From an uncultured Selenomonadales bacterium (GTDB taxonomy: Bacteria; Bacillota; Negativicutes; DSM-1736; Dendrosporobacteraceae), in NCBI GenBank assembly GCA_946407015.1, contig CAMJML010000001.1:186001-250000 (forward strand): a DNA stretch of 64,000 nt. Direction: 5' to 3'. The notes under the pieces were generated by a model that did no database searches, was not told the origin of the DNA, and saw only the letters and a program-made list of their open reading frames with translations. Made by a program: the position numbers and the translations under genes. Numbering within the stretch: position 1 is the first letter of the stretch; each line of letters begins with the position of its first letter. Shown here in pieces: positions 52,649 to 61,600 of the stretch.

Positions 52649-52954
52649 ATGTATATGAAGAATGGGACCTTATACCGGGTGTTTGCCGTTAGAATGCAAC
52701 TGAAAGATCCGCAGCAAACGGAAGAGGTGCTGGCTGCTGTGCAGGAAAAACTGGCTGACATCGCAACCGAACGGCTGATTGAGTCGCCGCTCGTGACTTA
52801 TGACCGGGAGTTAGAGATCAATACCAATGTGATCTTAAATTTCTATTTGCACTTAAGCAATCCCAGCCAGCCGGAGAAAGTCCGCTTAAGCGAAGTGCTG
52901 GAAAGTTTAACTGATAGTGAAGAATTTGAAGTGCTCAGTGTTAAATTGGAATAA
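52649..52954 (+). CDS. Hypothetical protein, 101 residues
   Basis: Not recognised. A soluble alpha/beta protein without signal peptide, beginning MYMKNGTLYRVFAVRMQLKD and rich in Leu/Glu. The ATG is six bases after GGGAGG; ATG 52655 is possible. It appears to be a single gene between small genes of unknown function. Confidence 0.65.
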   Translation: MYMKNGTLYRVFAVRMQLKDPQQTEEVLAAVQEKLADIATERLIESPLVTYDRELEINTNVILNFYLHLSNPSQPEKVRLSEVLESLTDSEEFEVLSVKLE

Positions 52955-53157
52955 CGGTGTGAGGCGGAAAATGTTGGCCTCATGATCAGGAAAGGCCCGG
53001 CGTAAGCCGTGTTTTTCTTTATAGGGCAGGTATGCCGGTTTGCATAAAGCCGCTGAGGGAAGGGCGTTACCTTTATTTGTCCATGCTGGGAGCTGGATTT
53101 TCAGTAGAAAATTAAACAGATTCTATGCTATAATAATGAGAAAAGAAAGGGGCCGTG

Positions 53158-53400
53158 GTGTGGATGAAGAGGGCAACCTTTATCAGAATCTTAGCAGCCA
53201 TTAAGCTGGTTTCTAATAACGTGAGTGTAATCGAAAATTTTAATAATAAAGCCTTGGTCACTTTGAAAATTCCTGAAATTGTCGGGGAATCCCATAAGCA
53301 ATTCCGGTCCTTTCAAAAGCTCCTTTCGTACTCATCTTATTATAGTATAAAACCGGATCATAACGGTCTTGTGATTACTTTGGAATATGAGTGGAAATGA
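53158..53400 (+). CDS. Hypothetical protein, 80 residues
   Basis: Not recognised. A small basic protein with FIRILAAIKLVSNNVSVIENF at the start and a beta-rich C terminus ending LVITLEYEWK. The start is GTG 53158 after GAAAGGGG; GTG 53155 and ATG 53164 are alternatives. A TATAAT at 53129-53134 may be its -10. A short AGAGT/ACTCT hairpin with T run directly follows the stop. Confidence 0.6.
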   Translation: MWMKRATFIRILAAIKLVSNNVSVIENFNNKALVTLKIPEIVGESHKQFRSFQKLLSYSSYYSIKPDHNGLVITLEYEWK

Positions 53401-53427
53401 GAGTAGCTGACTCTTTTTTTCTTGTGT

Positions 53428-53466
53428 AAAAAAGCATCTTAGGCAAAAGCCTAAGATGCTTTTTGT
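53428..53466. terminator. Bidirectional terminator between convergent genes
   Basis: AAAAAGCATCTTAGGC-AAAA-GCCTAAGATGCTTTTT, a 16-bp perfect stem with T runs on both strands. Confidence 0.92.
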
Positions 53467-53468
53467 TG

Positions 53469-53870
53469 TTAACGGCCGTCGTGGTGATGGTCATCATCAC
53501 AATCTTCCATATCCGGAACGGAGGCGGTAATGTTGTCAAAACAGTGGCGGTGGCCGCAATCATAGCTGGTTTCGCCATAGAAATAATGCGTATGTTCGTC
53601 ACCGGGTACTTCAATGGCCGGGCCGGTTGTCACATCGATCAAATGCCAATGGGCTGCACCGTCTTTCGGGTCATAAGAGGTGCGTACATAGATTTTGTGC
53701 ACATGACTGTCGTCCGTGAAAATGGCTGGGCTGGTCGTTCCGACAATGGTATGCTGATGACTTTTGGCTACATCGGTCATCGCTAAAAATGTATGATTAT
53801 GGTTTCTGCTATCCCGTTCAGGAACCGTTGGTGACCCTTTCTTTTTTTTGCGGTCCTCTTCAACACTCAT
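53469..53870 (-). CDS. YmaF-family protein, His-rich
   Basis: A 133-residue protein of the YmaF family (first known from Bacillus; function unknown). His-containing repeats are spread along it: NHNHTF, SHQHTIVG, DSHVHKIY, AHWHLIDV, EHTHYFYG, GHRHCF and a DDDHHHDGR tail, so metal binding is plausible. The N terminus is very basic (EDRKKKKGS) and there is no signal peptide. I chose ATG 53870 after GGAAGGTG. Confidence 0.85.
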   Translation of the reverse strand: MSVEEDRKKKKGSPTVPERDSRNHNHTFLAMTDVAKSHQHTIVGTTSPAIFTDDSHVHKIYVRTSYDPKDGAAHWHLIDVTTGPAIEVPGDEHTHYFYGETSYDCGHRHCFDNITASVPDMEDCDDDHHHDGR

Positions 53871-53996
53871 TTTTATCACCTTCCTTGTTATTATTGTATT
53901 CAGAAAGGTGATAAATGGTGTTGCGGACGGCGGTGAGCGGCAGGAATCCGGACCAAAATCTGGAATCTGATAAAAAAAGAAGCAGGAGGTTATGAA

Positions 53997-54317
53997 ATGA
54001 GTCAGCAATCGGCAATGAGCCAAGCATTTCAGTTATTTATCAGCCAGGCACCGGAGCATGCCCAGGCCTGGCTGGAATCGGTCAAGAAACTGGGAGCCGC
54101 CAGCGCGTTGGAACCTAAAACAGCAGCCTTGGCCTATCTGGCCGTGCTCGCAGCAGCCAGGCTGGAGGGCGGCCTGGCCTTTCATGTGAAGCAGGCGAAA
54201 GTATCAGGCGCAACACGGGAAGAAGTCATCAGTGCGATTTTGATAGGACTTCCCGCAGTTGGCCATACCGTCATGCAGTCTTTACCGGCAGCCTTAGCCG
54301 CTTATGACGAAGCTTGA
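53997..54317 (+). CDS. Carboxymuconolactone decarboxylase-like (AhpD fold) protein lacking the redox cysteines
   Basis: A 106-residue helical protein of the CMD/AhpD family. The fold is recognisable by the central helix AYLAVLAAARLEGGLAFHVKQAKVSGATREEV. In AhpD the segment before that His carries CxxC; here the positions are filled by RLEGGLAFH and no Cys occurs in the protein. Peroxidase-type disulfide chemistry is therefore unlikely. The ATG follows AGGAGG. Confidence 0.8.
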   Translation: MSQQSAMSQAFQLFISQAPEHAQAWLESVKKLGAASALEPKTAALAYLAVLAAARLEGGLAFHVKQAKVSGATREEVISAILIGLPAVGHTVMQSLPAALAAYDEA

Positions 54318-54486
54318 ATCCGGGAATCCAACCGGTCGCAGCAGGCAAACACGAGAAAGGCCTGGGGAAAGATTTTCTACAACATATTGTACAGGAATGA
54401 AAAAATACTACGATATATTGATGTGGACAGCAGGAAATTTTCGGCAGAGCCAGAATGTACAAGATAGGATAAAGGAGGAATTGGAC

Positions 54487-54762
54487 ATGGTGATGATCGA
54501 AAATGTTTGGGTGGAATTTCCTGCTGCGATGACCCGGGAAGAAGCGGCTGCTTATGTGAGCGAGGAACTGGCTATTTGGAAAACCAGAGGAAAAGCGCTG
54601 GGCAAAGTGCTGCTGGATGTTGACGGTGATGAAGTCATTATTAAAGCGATTGAAAAATCGCCAATCAGGCGCATCCGCCGGATTACCGGCTATTTGAGTG
54701 AACAGCATAACTTTAATGATGCTAAGCAAGCCGAATTAAAAGAGCGGCTGGTTCATGCCTAA
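54487..54762 (+). CDS. Stand-alone small protein resembling the C-terminal part of anaerobic ribonucleotide reductase
   Basis: A 91-residue protein. The C-terminal half (SPIRRIRRITGYLSEQHNFN, then DAKQAELKERLVH) is like the end of NrdD proteins, where RxTGYL and FNxxKxxExxxR recur. The N-terminal half (VWVEFPAAMTREEAAAYVSE) is helical. The NrdD zinc CxxC pair and glycyl-radical loop are not present, so it cannot be a reductase by itself. ATG 54487 is eight bases after AAAGGAGG. The assignment rests on motif memory only. Confidence 0.5.
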   Translation: MVMIENVWVEFPAAMTREEAAAYVSEELAIWKTRGKALGKVLLDVDGDEVIIKAIEKSPIRRIRRITGYLSEQHNFNDAKQAELKERLVHA

Positions 54763-54787
54763 GGGCTTGACTGGATGAGCAGAAATA

Positions 54788-54812
54788 AAAAGCACCCTTG
54801 CAAGGGTGCTTT
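54788..54812. terminator. Terminator after the NrdD-like gene
   Basis: AAAGCACCC-TTGCAA-GGGTGCTTT, symmetric. Confidence 0.85.
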
Positions 54813-54894
54813 CATGTTTTAGCGGTGAGAAAACGGCCGTCAAAATAAAACAGCCAACAGCATTCCGGGTCAAGCGGATCTGTGGCCGTGGTTG

Positions 54895-55068
54895 CTAAAT
54901 TTTAATGTCCAGGCGGTTTCCTAAGTGCGGTGAGGGCGGAAGCAGGTCGCTGATCATGGTCTGACTGCTTGCTTCGGCAGTGTCCATGGCTTTTTTCAGC
55001 ACGAGCAGACTGGCGTCATTCTGTACTTGCATCTGTGAATGAAAAATTGATACAGCCGCAATATCCAT
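54895..55068 (-). CDS. YjfB-family putative motility protein, 57 residues
   Basis: A short gene, ATG at 55068 to TAG at 54895, after AAAAGGAGGGG. The protein begins MDIAAVSIFHSQMQVQ, contains VLKKAMDTAEASSQ and ends PHLGNRLDIKI. This matches the YjfB family pattern (MDIA...S..qV...AS...lkkamD...., with PHLG and DI near the end), which is common in flagellated Firmicutes and annotated as putative motility protein. The flagellin at the left edge shows the organism makes flagella. Confidence 0.8.
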   Translation of the reverse strand: MDIAAVSIFHSQMQVQNDASLLVLKKAMDTAEASSQTMISDLLPPSPHLGNRLDIKI

Positions 55069-55143
55069 AGAATTCCCCTCCTTTTACGTTCAGTATAGCC
55101 CAGGCTTACGAAAATAGCAACCAAAATTTGGCTTAGGCACCCT

Positions 55144-55422
55144 TTAGCCCTTATATTTGATAAAAATAACATAATAGGCAATCAGACAGGCAATAGCCGA
55201 CGAAATCAAAGCCGGCAGCCAACTGATCAGTTTAAATAAAACGCCCATGATTCCAATGACAGCGAAGGAGGCGACAATGCCCCAGCGCGTGGAGTGTTGC
55301 CGGCTGGCGATGATCTCTTTGCGGTTTTTAACGTACAGCGTTAGATAAAGGATTAATATGGTGATCAGCACGCCATAATAGACAAATTCATTTAACGATA
55401 GACGAAACGGCTTTAGCATCAT
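55144..55422 (-). CDS. Small membrane protein, three helices
   Basis: A 92-residue protein, family not recognised. Helices are at YYGVLITILILYLTLYV, GIVASFAVIGIMGVLFKLI and ALISSAIACLIAYYVIFI, with a basic loop NRKEIIASRQHSTRW. Two adjacent ATGs (55422 and 55419) follow GGGGGTGATGG. It is transcribed on the same strand as the YjfB gene just downstream. Confidence 0.7.
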   Translation of the reverse strand: MMLKPFRLSLNEFVYYGVLITILILYLTLYVKNRKEIIASRQHSTRWGIVASFAVIGIMGVLFKLISWLPALISSAIACLIAYYVIFIKYKG

Positions 55423-55604
55423 CCATCACCCCCTACTTCTTATTATAGGGGGTGGCCGTTGTTGTTGCAAACAAGCTATTGCTGGCCGCAGGAGAGAAAA
55501 CCTTAAAAGAACCTCGTTGTGGAGCAGTAGCAAAACAGCTTTCTCCGTCATACTATATCGTAGGTTATTTACAATAACCACATTATTACAGGGGAGGAAT
55601 GGAT

Positions 55605-55712
55605 ATGGGTTTCGGAGGTTTTGGAAATAATGGTAGCGGGTGCATTATTATTATCATAATTCTCCTGCTGTTCTTCTTTTGCTGTCAAGACGATTGTTCC
55701 TCAAGTTGCTAA
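55605..55712 (+). CDS. 35-residue MGFG-type membrane protein, copy 1
   Basis: A tiny gene, ATG 55605 to TAA 55712, with GGGGAGG seven bases ahead. The protein starts MGFGGFGNNGSGC, runs into a helix of consecutive Ile/Leu/Phe, and ends with a Cys/Asp tail CCQDDCSSSC. It is a paralogue of the protein at 56102. The Gly-rich head and single helix recall small YjcZ-like sporulation membrane proteins, but the acidic Cys tail differs. Function unknown. Confidence 0.75.
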   Translation: MGFGGFGNNGSGCIIIIIILLLFFFCCQDDCSSSC

Positions 55713-55736
55713 AAACAACTACATAGTGCCCCACCT

Positions 55737-55772
55737 GAACAAAACACCGCTGGTTCCAGTGGTGTTTTGTTC
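55737..55772. terminator. Terminator shared by convergent small genes
   Basis: GAACAAAACACCGCTGG pairs with CCAGTGGTGTTTTGTTC (one G-U). Confidence 0.8.
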
Positions 55773-55781
55773 TGTCTTCAG

Positions 55782-55919
55782 TTATCTGGGGCGCATTAGA
55801 AAAAGCAGGCACAACCAGGCAATCAGACTGGGAAAACAGAGCAGCGCATATTGTGAACAGCCTTTAAACGGATTTTTCACCTGGATCTCTTCCTTACTGA
55901 CAGCTTCCGGCTTTAACAT
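55782..55919 (-). CDS. 45-residue single-helix membrane protein
   Basis: A small gene, ATG at 55919 to TAA at 55782, with GCGGAGGTG five bases ahead. A charged N-terminal part (MLKPEAVSKEEIQVKNPFKG) precedes one membrane helix (LIAWLCLLFL) and a short RPR end. It converges on the terminator it shares with the 35-residue gene. Its general form resembles the protein cut by the right window edge, but no clear identity is seen. Function unknown. Confidence 0.6.
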   Translation of the reverse strand: MLKPEAVSKEEIQVKNPFKGCSQYALLCFPSLIAWLCLLFLMRPR

Positions 55920-56101
55920 GATACACCTCCGCGAGACTTTTCTTAATTACAGAATATGCCAATTGAGGAAACAATAGCAAGAAAATTTTGAATTTGCTTT
56001 TTCGAAAAATTAGCTTGGCCGCAAGTGTCAAGGGAGTCGGCCCCTACATAGGATATAACAAAGTTCCAACTACTAATGTATGAAATAAGGAGGAATATCT
56101 T

Positions 56102-56221
56102 ATGGGTTTTGGTTGTGGTCATGGCGGTCGCGATAGCTGGATTTGGATTATCATCATTATTATCATCTTGTTATTCTGCTTCTGCGACAATGATGATTCT
56201 TGTTGTAGCGGTACTTTCTAA
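56102..56221 (+). CDS. 39-residue MGFG-type membrane protein, copy 2
   Basis: A tiny gene, ATG 56102 to TAA 56221, after AAGGAGG. The protein reads MGFGCGHGGRDSWIW, then an Ile/Leu helix, then CFCDNDDSCCSGTF. It shares with the protein at 55605 the MGFG start, the poly-Ile helix and a Cys/Asp-rich end. Two copies in 0.6 kb, each with its own ribosome site and following terminator, make chance unlikely. Confidence 0.75.
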   Translation: MGFGCGHGGRDSWIWIIIIIIILLFCFCDNDDSCCSGTF

Positions 56222-56256
56222 GCTTACTTAAGGTTACCCTCTATATGTTTTTACAC

Positions 56257-56285
56257 AAAGCAGCTGCCATTAGGCGGCTGCTTTA
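56257..56285 (+). terminator. Terminator after MGFG copy 2
   Basis: AAAGCAGCTGCC-ATTA-GGCGGCTGCTTT stem (one mismatch). Confidence 0.85.
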
Positions 56286-56415
56286 TTCTTGGCTGATTGA
56301 GGAAAAACCATTCCTCCCAAATCAACAATTTATTCATAGGCCTAATTTTTTCCAAAGCAGGGAATTTGTTTAAATGAGTCGAAAAAAAGTTATAATGAGG
56401 CGGGAGGGTGATATT

Positions 56416-58626
56416 ATGAAGCCAATCGGATCAGGGGCGCTAAAAGTTTCGGTTATCTATGCGATAGTGGGTTCGCTGTGGATTCTGCTATCTGACTTAG
56501 TGATCGGTTTTCTGGTTAGCGACCCATTCCTACGGGGGAAACTGGAAGTCATTAAAGGCTGGCTGTTTATCACCATCACGGCGACCGTGCTCTATCACCT
56601 AACCAAAGAGAATAACCGGATTTTAAATGAGCGGGAAGCCAGTCTGCGTAAGCAGAATGAGGAAATTGCCGCTACTTATGAAGAATTATATGCTGCCGAA
56701 GAAGAACTCAGACATCAGTTTGACGAGCTGGTGACTCAGGAGAGCGTGATCAACCGCCGTAATGAATGCTTGGCGGCGCTCCATGAAGCCGCGCTGATCT
56801 TGATGCAGGAGCGCGCGGTTGATGAGCTCTTGCAAACCGTTGTCAAGAAAATGATGAGCCTGAGTGGTGCTCAATATGGGTATATTTATCTGCTGGATGA
56901 AGCCAAACAAGTGATGAAACCCAAAGTTATCGAGGGATTTCCTCCGGATTCCATCCATCAGAGCGTCCGGCGTGGAGAAGGAATTATCGGAAAAGTCTGG
57001 ACAAGCGAAAGCATGATCATTGTTCCCAAATATCATGAGTGGGAGGGGCGGCTTAAAGGCCACCCTTATGACCTGTTGCGTACCGGAGTTGGTTTGCCGC
57101 TTAAGGTGAAAGATGAGGTAGTAGGGATCTTCAGTATGAATTTCACCGTTGAACATCTCATCGGCGATGAGGAGCGGCGGACGCTGGAAAGCTTTGCTGA
57201 ACTGACTTCCATCGCATTGGGGAATGCGTATTTAAATACCGCCCTGCAGCAAAGTCAATCGCGCAATCAGGCGCTCATTGACGCTCTGCCGGACTTGATC
57301 TTCCGGTTTGATCAGCAGGGGAATTTGCTTGAATTCAGGAGTGGCAGCGACTTTGAGCCTTATATCGATATGACGCCCAATTTGGGCCGGAATGTCCAGG
57401 AGTTTTTGCCGCAGGCGATTGCGCAGAAATACAAGGAACATCTCGTGCAGTCTTTTCGTAGTCAATCCACCCAATATTTTGAATATGACATTGAGCTGGA
57501 AGGGACGTTAAAGTGGCGGGAGGTCCGGATGATGGTGTGCGGAGCCAATGATGCCATTGCCATAGTCCGCGATATTACCGAACGCATTGAGATGGAACGA
57601 AAACTCAAATACCTCGGACTATATGACCGGGTGACCGGTTTGTATAACCGGGCCAGTTTTGAAGAAGAACTGGACCGGATCAATCAGAATGGACAATTTC
57701 CGGTCAGTATTATTGCCTGTGATATTGACGGTTTGAAATTGGTGAATGATACGCTCGGTCATCAGGCCGGGGATGAGCTGCTGATGAATGCGGCGCAATT
57801 GATTCGAAGCTGCTTTCGGGAGCACGATCTGGTGGCCCGGGTTGGCGGGGATGAATTTGCTGTCATTGTTTTTGACCAGGCCAGTGACGAGATTGAAATG
57901 CTATGCCATAACCTGCGCCAGCAAGTCAAGCTGTTCCGTGAAGAAAATACGCAAATTCCCATTAGTATTTCAGTCGGCTTAGCCGAACGGCAGCAGCCGG
58001 AGCAGAATATGCGCGAAGTCTTTAAAGCGGCGGATGACAATATGTACCGGGAAAAACTGCATAGCAGTCAAAGTACGCGCAGCGCTATTGTACAGACATT
58101 GGCCAAGGCTATGGAAGTCCGGGATTTCGTTACAGACGGTCATGCCGACCGGCTGCAGGATTTAGTGGTCGAACTGGCGTTAGCGGCGGGCGTAACGGAA
58201 AGCAAGCTGTCGGATTTGCGCCTGTTGGGGCGTTTTCACGATATTGGCAAGGTGGGGATTCCTGATCATATTTTGTTTAAACCGGGGCGGCTGACGGATG
58301 AAGAATTTGAGATCATGAAACGGCACTGCGAGATTGGGTACCGGGTCGCTCAGGCCTCTGCCGAACTGGCCCCGATTGCCGACTGGATTTTGAAACACCA
58401 GGAATGGTGGAATGGCCAAGGGTATCCCTTGGGACTGCAAGGGGAAAATATTCCGGTTGCCTGCCGGATTCTGGCCATTGTGGATGCGTTTGATGCGATG
58501 ACCAATGACCGGCCATACCGCAAAGCCATGAACCGGTCTGAAGCCATCGCCGAACTGGAACGCTGTGCCGGATCGCAGTTCGACCCTGACCTGGTTGAGA
58601 TTTTTAAAAATTTGGTAGAGAACTGA
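56416..58626 (+). CDS. GAF-PAS-GGDEF-HD-GYP membrane-anchored c-di-GMP signalling protein
   Basis: A 736-residue sensor. Two N-terminal membrane helices (about 10-75) are followed by a coiled coil (about 75-125), a GAF domain (about 130-275), a PAS domain (about 290-400), GGDEF (about 405-565) and HD-GYP (about 575-736). The GGDEF site is intact (RVGGDEFAV), so it could make c-di-GMP. The HD-GYP part has HDIGKVGIPD and NGQGYPLG with HQE in place of HHE, so it may degrade c-di-GMP. ATG 56416 follows GGGAGG. It is transcribed alone and ends at a terminator. Confidence 0.93.
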   Translation: MKPIGSGALKVSVIYAIVGSLWILLSDLVIGFLVSDPFLRGKLEVIKGWLFITITATVLYHLTKENNRILNEREASLRKQNEEIAATYEELYAAEEELRHQFDELVTQESVINRRNECLAALHEAALILMQERAVDELLQTVVKKMMSLSGAQYGYIYLLDEAKQVMKPKVIEGFPPDSIHQSVRRGEGIIGKVWTSESMIIVPKYHEWEGRLKGHPYDLLRTGVGLPLKVKDEVVGIFSMNFTVEHLIGDEERRTLESFAELTSIALGNAYLNTALQQSQSRNQALIDALPDLIFRFDQQGNLLEFRSGSDFEPYIDMTPNLGRNVQEFLPQAIAQKYKEHLVQSFRSQSTQYFEYDIELEGTLKWREVRMMVCGANDAIAIVRDITERIEMERKLKYLGLYDRVTGLYNRASFEEELDRINQNGQFPVSIIACDIDGLKLVNDTLGHQAGDELLMNAAQLIRSCFREHDLVARVGGDEFAVIVFDQASDEIEMLCHNLRQQVKLFREENTQIPISISVGLAERQQPEQNMREVFKAADDNMYREKLHSSQSTRSAIVQTLAKAMEVRDFVTDGHADRLQDLVVELALAAGVTESKLSDLRLLGRFHDIGKVGIPDHILFKPGRLTDEEFEIMKRHCEIGYRVAQASAELAPIADWILKHQEWWNGQGYPLGLQGENIPVACRILAIVDAFDAMTNDRPYRKAMNRSEAIAELERCAGSQFDPDLVEIFKNLVEN

Positions 58627-58636
58627 TGGAACAGTA

Positions 58637-58671
58637 AAAACCCGTACAGGAGAAATCCTGTACGGGTTTTG
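58637..58671. terminator. Terminator between the GGDEF-HD-GYP gene and the RND gene
   Basis: AAAACCCGTACAGGA-GAAA-TCCTGTACGGGTTTT, a perfect stem usable on both strands. Confidence 0.92.
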
Positions 58672-58690
58672 CTTTATCTGCAAGGCTGCT

Positions 58691-61600
58691 TTAAGCAGTC
58701 CGGTTGGTTCGATAAGCTTTAAATTTAGCGGCACCGTATTCAATGGTCACAAATAAGACCGGGACCAGGAAGATCCCCAGGGCGGTCGCTGTCAGCATAC
58801 CGCCGACAACGGTGGTTCCCAGCGCTGTCCGGGCGGCGGCACCGGCTCCGGTTGACAGGGCTAAAGGAATACAACCCAGAATAAAGGCCAGTGACGTCAT
58901 TAAAATGGGGCGCAGCCGCAGCTTGGAAGCTTCAATCGCTGCCTGTACCGGCTCCATGCCGTTGTCGGTCCGTACTTTGGCATATTCGACAATCAGGATG
59001 GCATTTTTCGCCGCCAGACCAATCAGCATAACCAATCCAATCTGCATATAGATACTGTTTTCAAGGCCACGGGCATATTGGAACATGACCGAGCCTAAAA
59101 TTCCCGTCGGTACCGATAACAGTACGGCAAAAGGAATGTTCCAGCTCTCATATAAGGCGGCCAGGCACAAGAAAACAAAGAGCAGTGCCAGACCAAAAAT
59201 GACCGGGGTTTGACCGCTGGACAGTTTTTCTTCGCGGCTCAGATCGGCCCACTCATAAGTAAAGGTGGAGGGCAGTGACTGAGCGGCGACTTCTTCCAGC
59301 GCTTTCATCGCCTGACCGGAGCTGTAGCCGGCAGCGGTCGTGGCGTTGATCTGCATGGCAGGATAGCCGTTAAAGCGTTTAATGAGGGTCTGGCCACTGG
59401 TGGCCACAGGGGTCACCAGGGTGTGGAGCGGAACCATGGTGCCGGCCGAACTGCGCACATAGAAGAACCGGGTGGCATCGACATCAGCCCGAAACTCAGG
59501 TTCGGCTTGGAGCATAACTTTATACGTACGGCCAAAGCGGTTGAAGTCATTGACCGGAACGCCACCCAGGAAGGTTTGCAGGGCGGTAAAGATATCCTGT
59601 ACCGGTACGCCAAGGGCCTTGGCTTTTTCCCGGTTTACTTCATAGGTGTAAGACGGGGTATCCGCCCGGAAACTGGACTGGACGGTGGCAAACTCCGGAC
59701 GTTGCCGGGCTGCTGCAATAAACTGCTGAGACACGTTGCTCATTTCGGCAATGGAAGCACCACCGCGGTCCTGAATCATAAAGGTCAAACCGCCAACTGA
59801 GCCGATCCCCGGCAGAGCGGGTGGGTTAAAGGCGAATACCGTTGCTTCCGGCAGCGGGCCGACTTTGCCCATGGCCTGGCCAAGAACGGATTTCAACTGG
59901 CTTTCCGGTGTGGTTCGTTCTGCCCAGGGCTTCATACTGGCAATAACCATGGCTCCGTTGGATTTTTGCCCGCCGGCGAGAACATCAAAGCCGGCAATTT
60001 CCACCGTGCTGTCAACACCGGGCAATGACCGGTAGATTTCGCCAACCTGCCGGGCAATGGCACGGGTACGATTCATGTTCGCTGCTTCCGGCAGGCTGAC
60101 AACCGACATCATAAAGCCTTGGTCTTCATTGGGTACGAAGGTAGAAGGAATAATACGCAGCATGCCGACACACAATACGACGATGACGGCCAAGCCTACA
60201 CCGCAAAGGCCGGCTTTGCGGATGGAATGGCGAACGCCGTCCGAATATCTTTCGGTCAAACGTTCAAACCAATTGTTGAATTTATCGAAGAAGCGGCCCA
60301 TTAAGCCGGTACGGGGCTGGCCGGTATAAGGCTGCAGCAGCAGGGTGCAGAGCGCTGGTGTCAGCGACAAAGCGACAATCGCGGACAAAGCCATGGAAAC
60401 GGCAATGGTTAAGGCAAACTGTTTGTATAGCACACCGGTCGTACCGGTAAAGAAAGCAACCGGGATAAAGACCGATGCCAGCACGAAGGCGATTGCAACG
60501 ACTGGGCCGGATACATCTTCCATGGCCCGGATGGTGGCCTCCTTCGGACTTAGGCCGGAGTGCCGCATATGATGCTCAACCGCTTCCACCACGACGATGG
60601 CGTCATCGACAACCAGGCCGATGGCCAGAACCATGGCGAACAGGGTCAGTGTGTTAATCGAAAATCCTAACAGGACAAAGGCTGCGAATGTCCCAATCAA
60701 AGAAACCGGAACGGCCAGCATTGGGATGAGTGTAGCCCGCCAATTTTGCAGGAAGAGGTACACAATGATCAGTACCAGGCCTAAGGCTTCTAAGAAGGTA
60801 TGAAAAACTTTTTCTAAAGATTCGCGGATATACTTGGTATTGTCGGTAAGGACCCGGTATTCCATGCCGGGAGGAAAGCGTTTGGACGCATCCTCAATAA
60901 CCTGGCGGACGCCGGCAATGGTTTCCAGGGCATTGGCTTCCGTTGTCAACTGAACCGCAAATACCACTGAATCGTCGCCATTGAAACTACTTTTGAAGGT
61001 ATTGTCTTTGGCACTTAATTCCACGGTGGCCACATCACCTAACCGAATCGCAGAACCGTCCGGCTGTGAGCGGATGATAACCTTCCGGAAATCCTCTTCG
61101 GTGACCAAACGTCCCTGGACGCTGGCCGTATATTGGAATTCCTGCTGAGCCACTGAGGGCAGCTGGCCGATGGTACCGGCCGGTGCCTGCACATTTTGTT
61201 CTTTAATGGCAGTGACCACATCGGAGGCGGTGATCCCCATCTGAGCCAGTTTATCCGGCTTGAGCCAAACGCGCATGCTGAAGTCGGAGCCATATTCGCC
61301 AACATCACCAACGCCTTTAACCCGGCGGATATCATCAATAATATTAATACTGCCATAGTTTTTCAGGAACACGCTGTCATACGTGCCGTCAGGGGATACC
61401 AGACTGAAATATAACGCGGTATCAGGCGAGACCTTGCGGGTCGTTACGCCGTTAAGCTGTACGTCCTGAGGCAATCCGGCATTGGCCTGTGCCACCCGGT
61501 TCTGGGTATACATGGTGACCATGTCCGGATTTTGCCCTAATTGGAATTTTACATTCATAGAATAACGGCCTGAGTCGGCACTGGTTGAAGTCATAGCAAC

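Noticed and set aside
54378-54415. NrdR boxes before the NrdD-like gene
   Set aside because: Two ATATTG-containing motifs are 31 bases apart, but neither fits the ACACnATATnTnGTGT consensus well.
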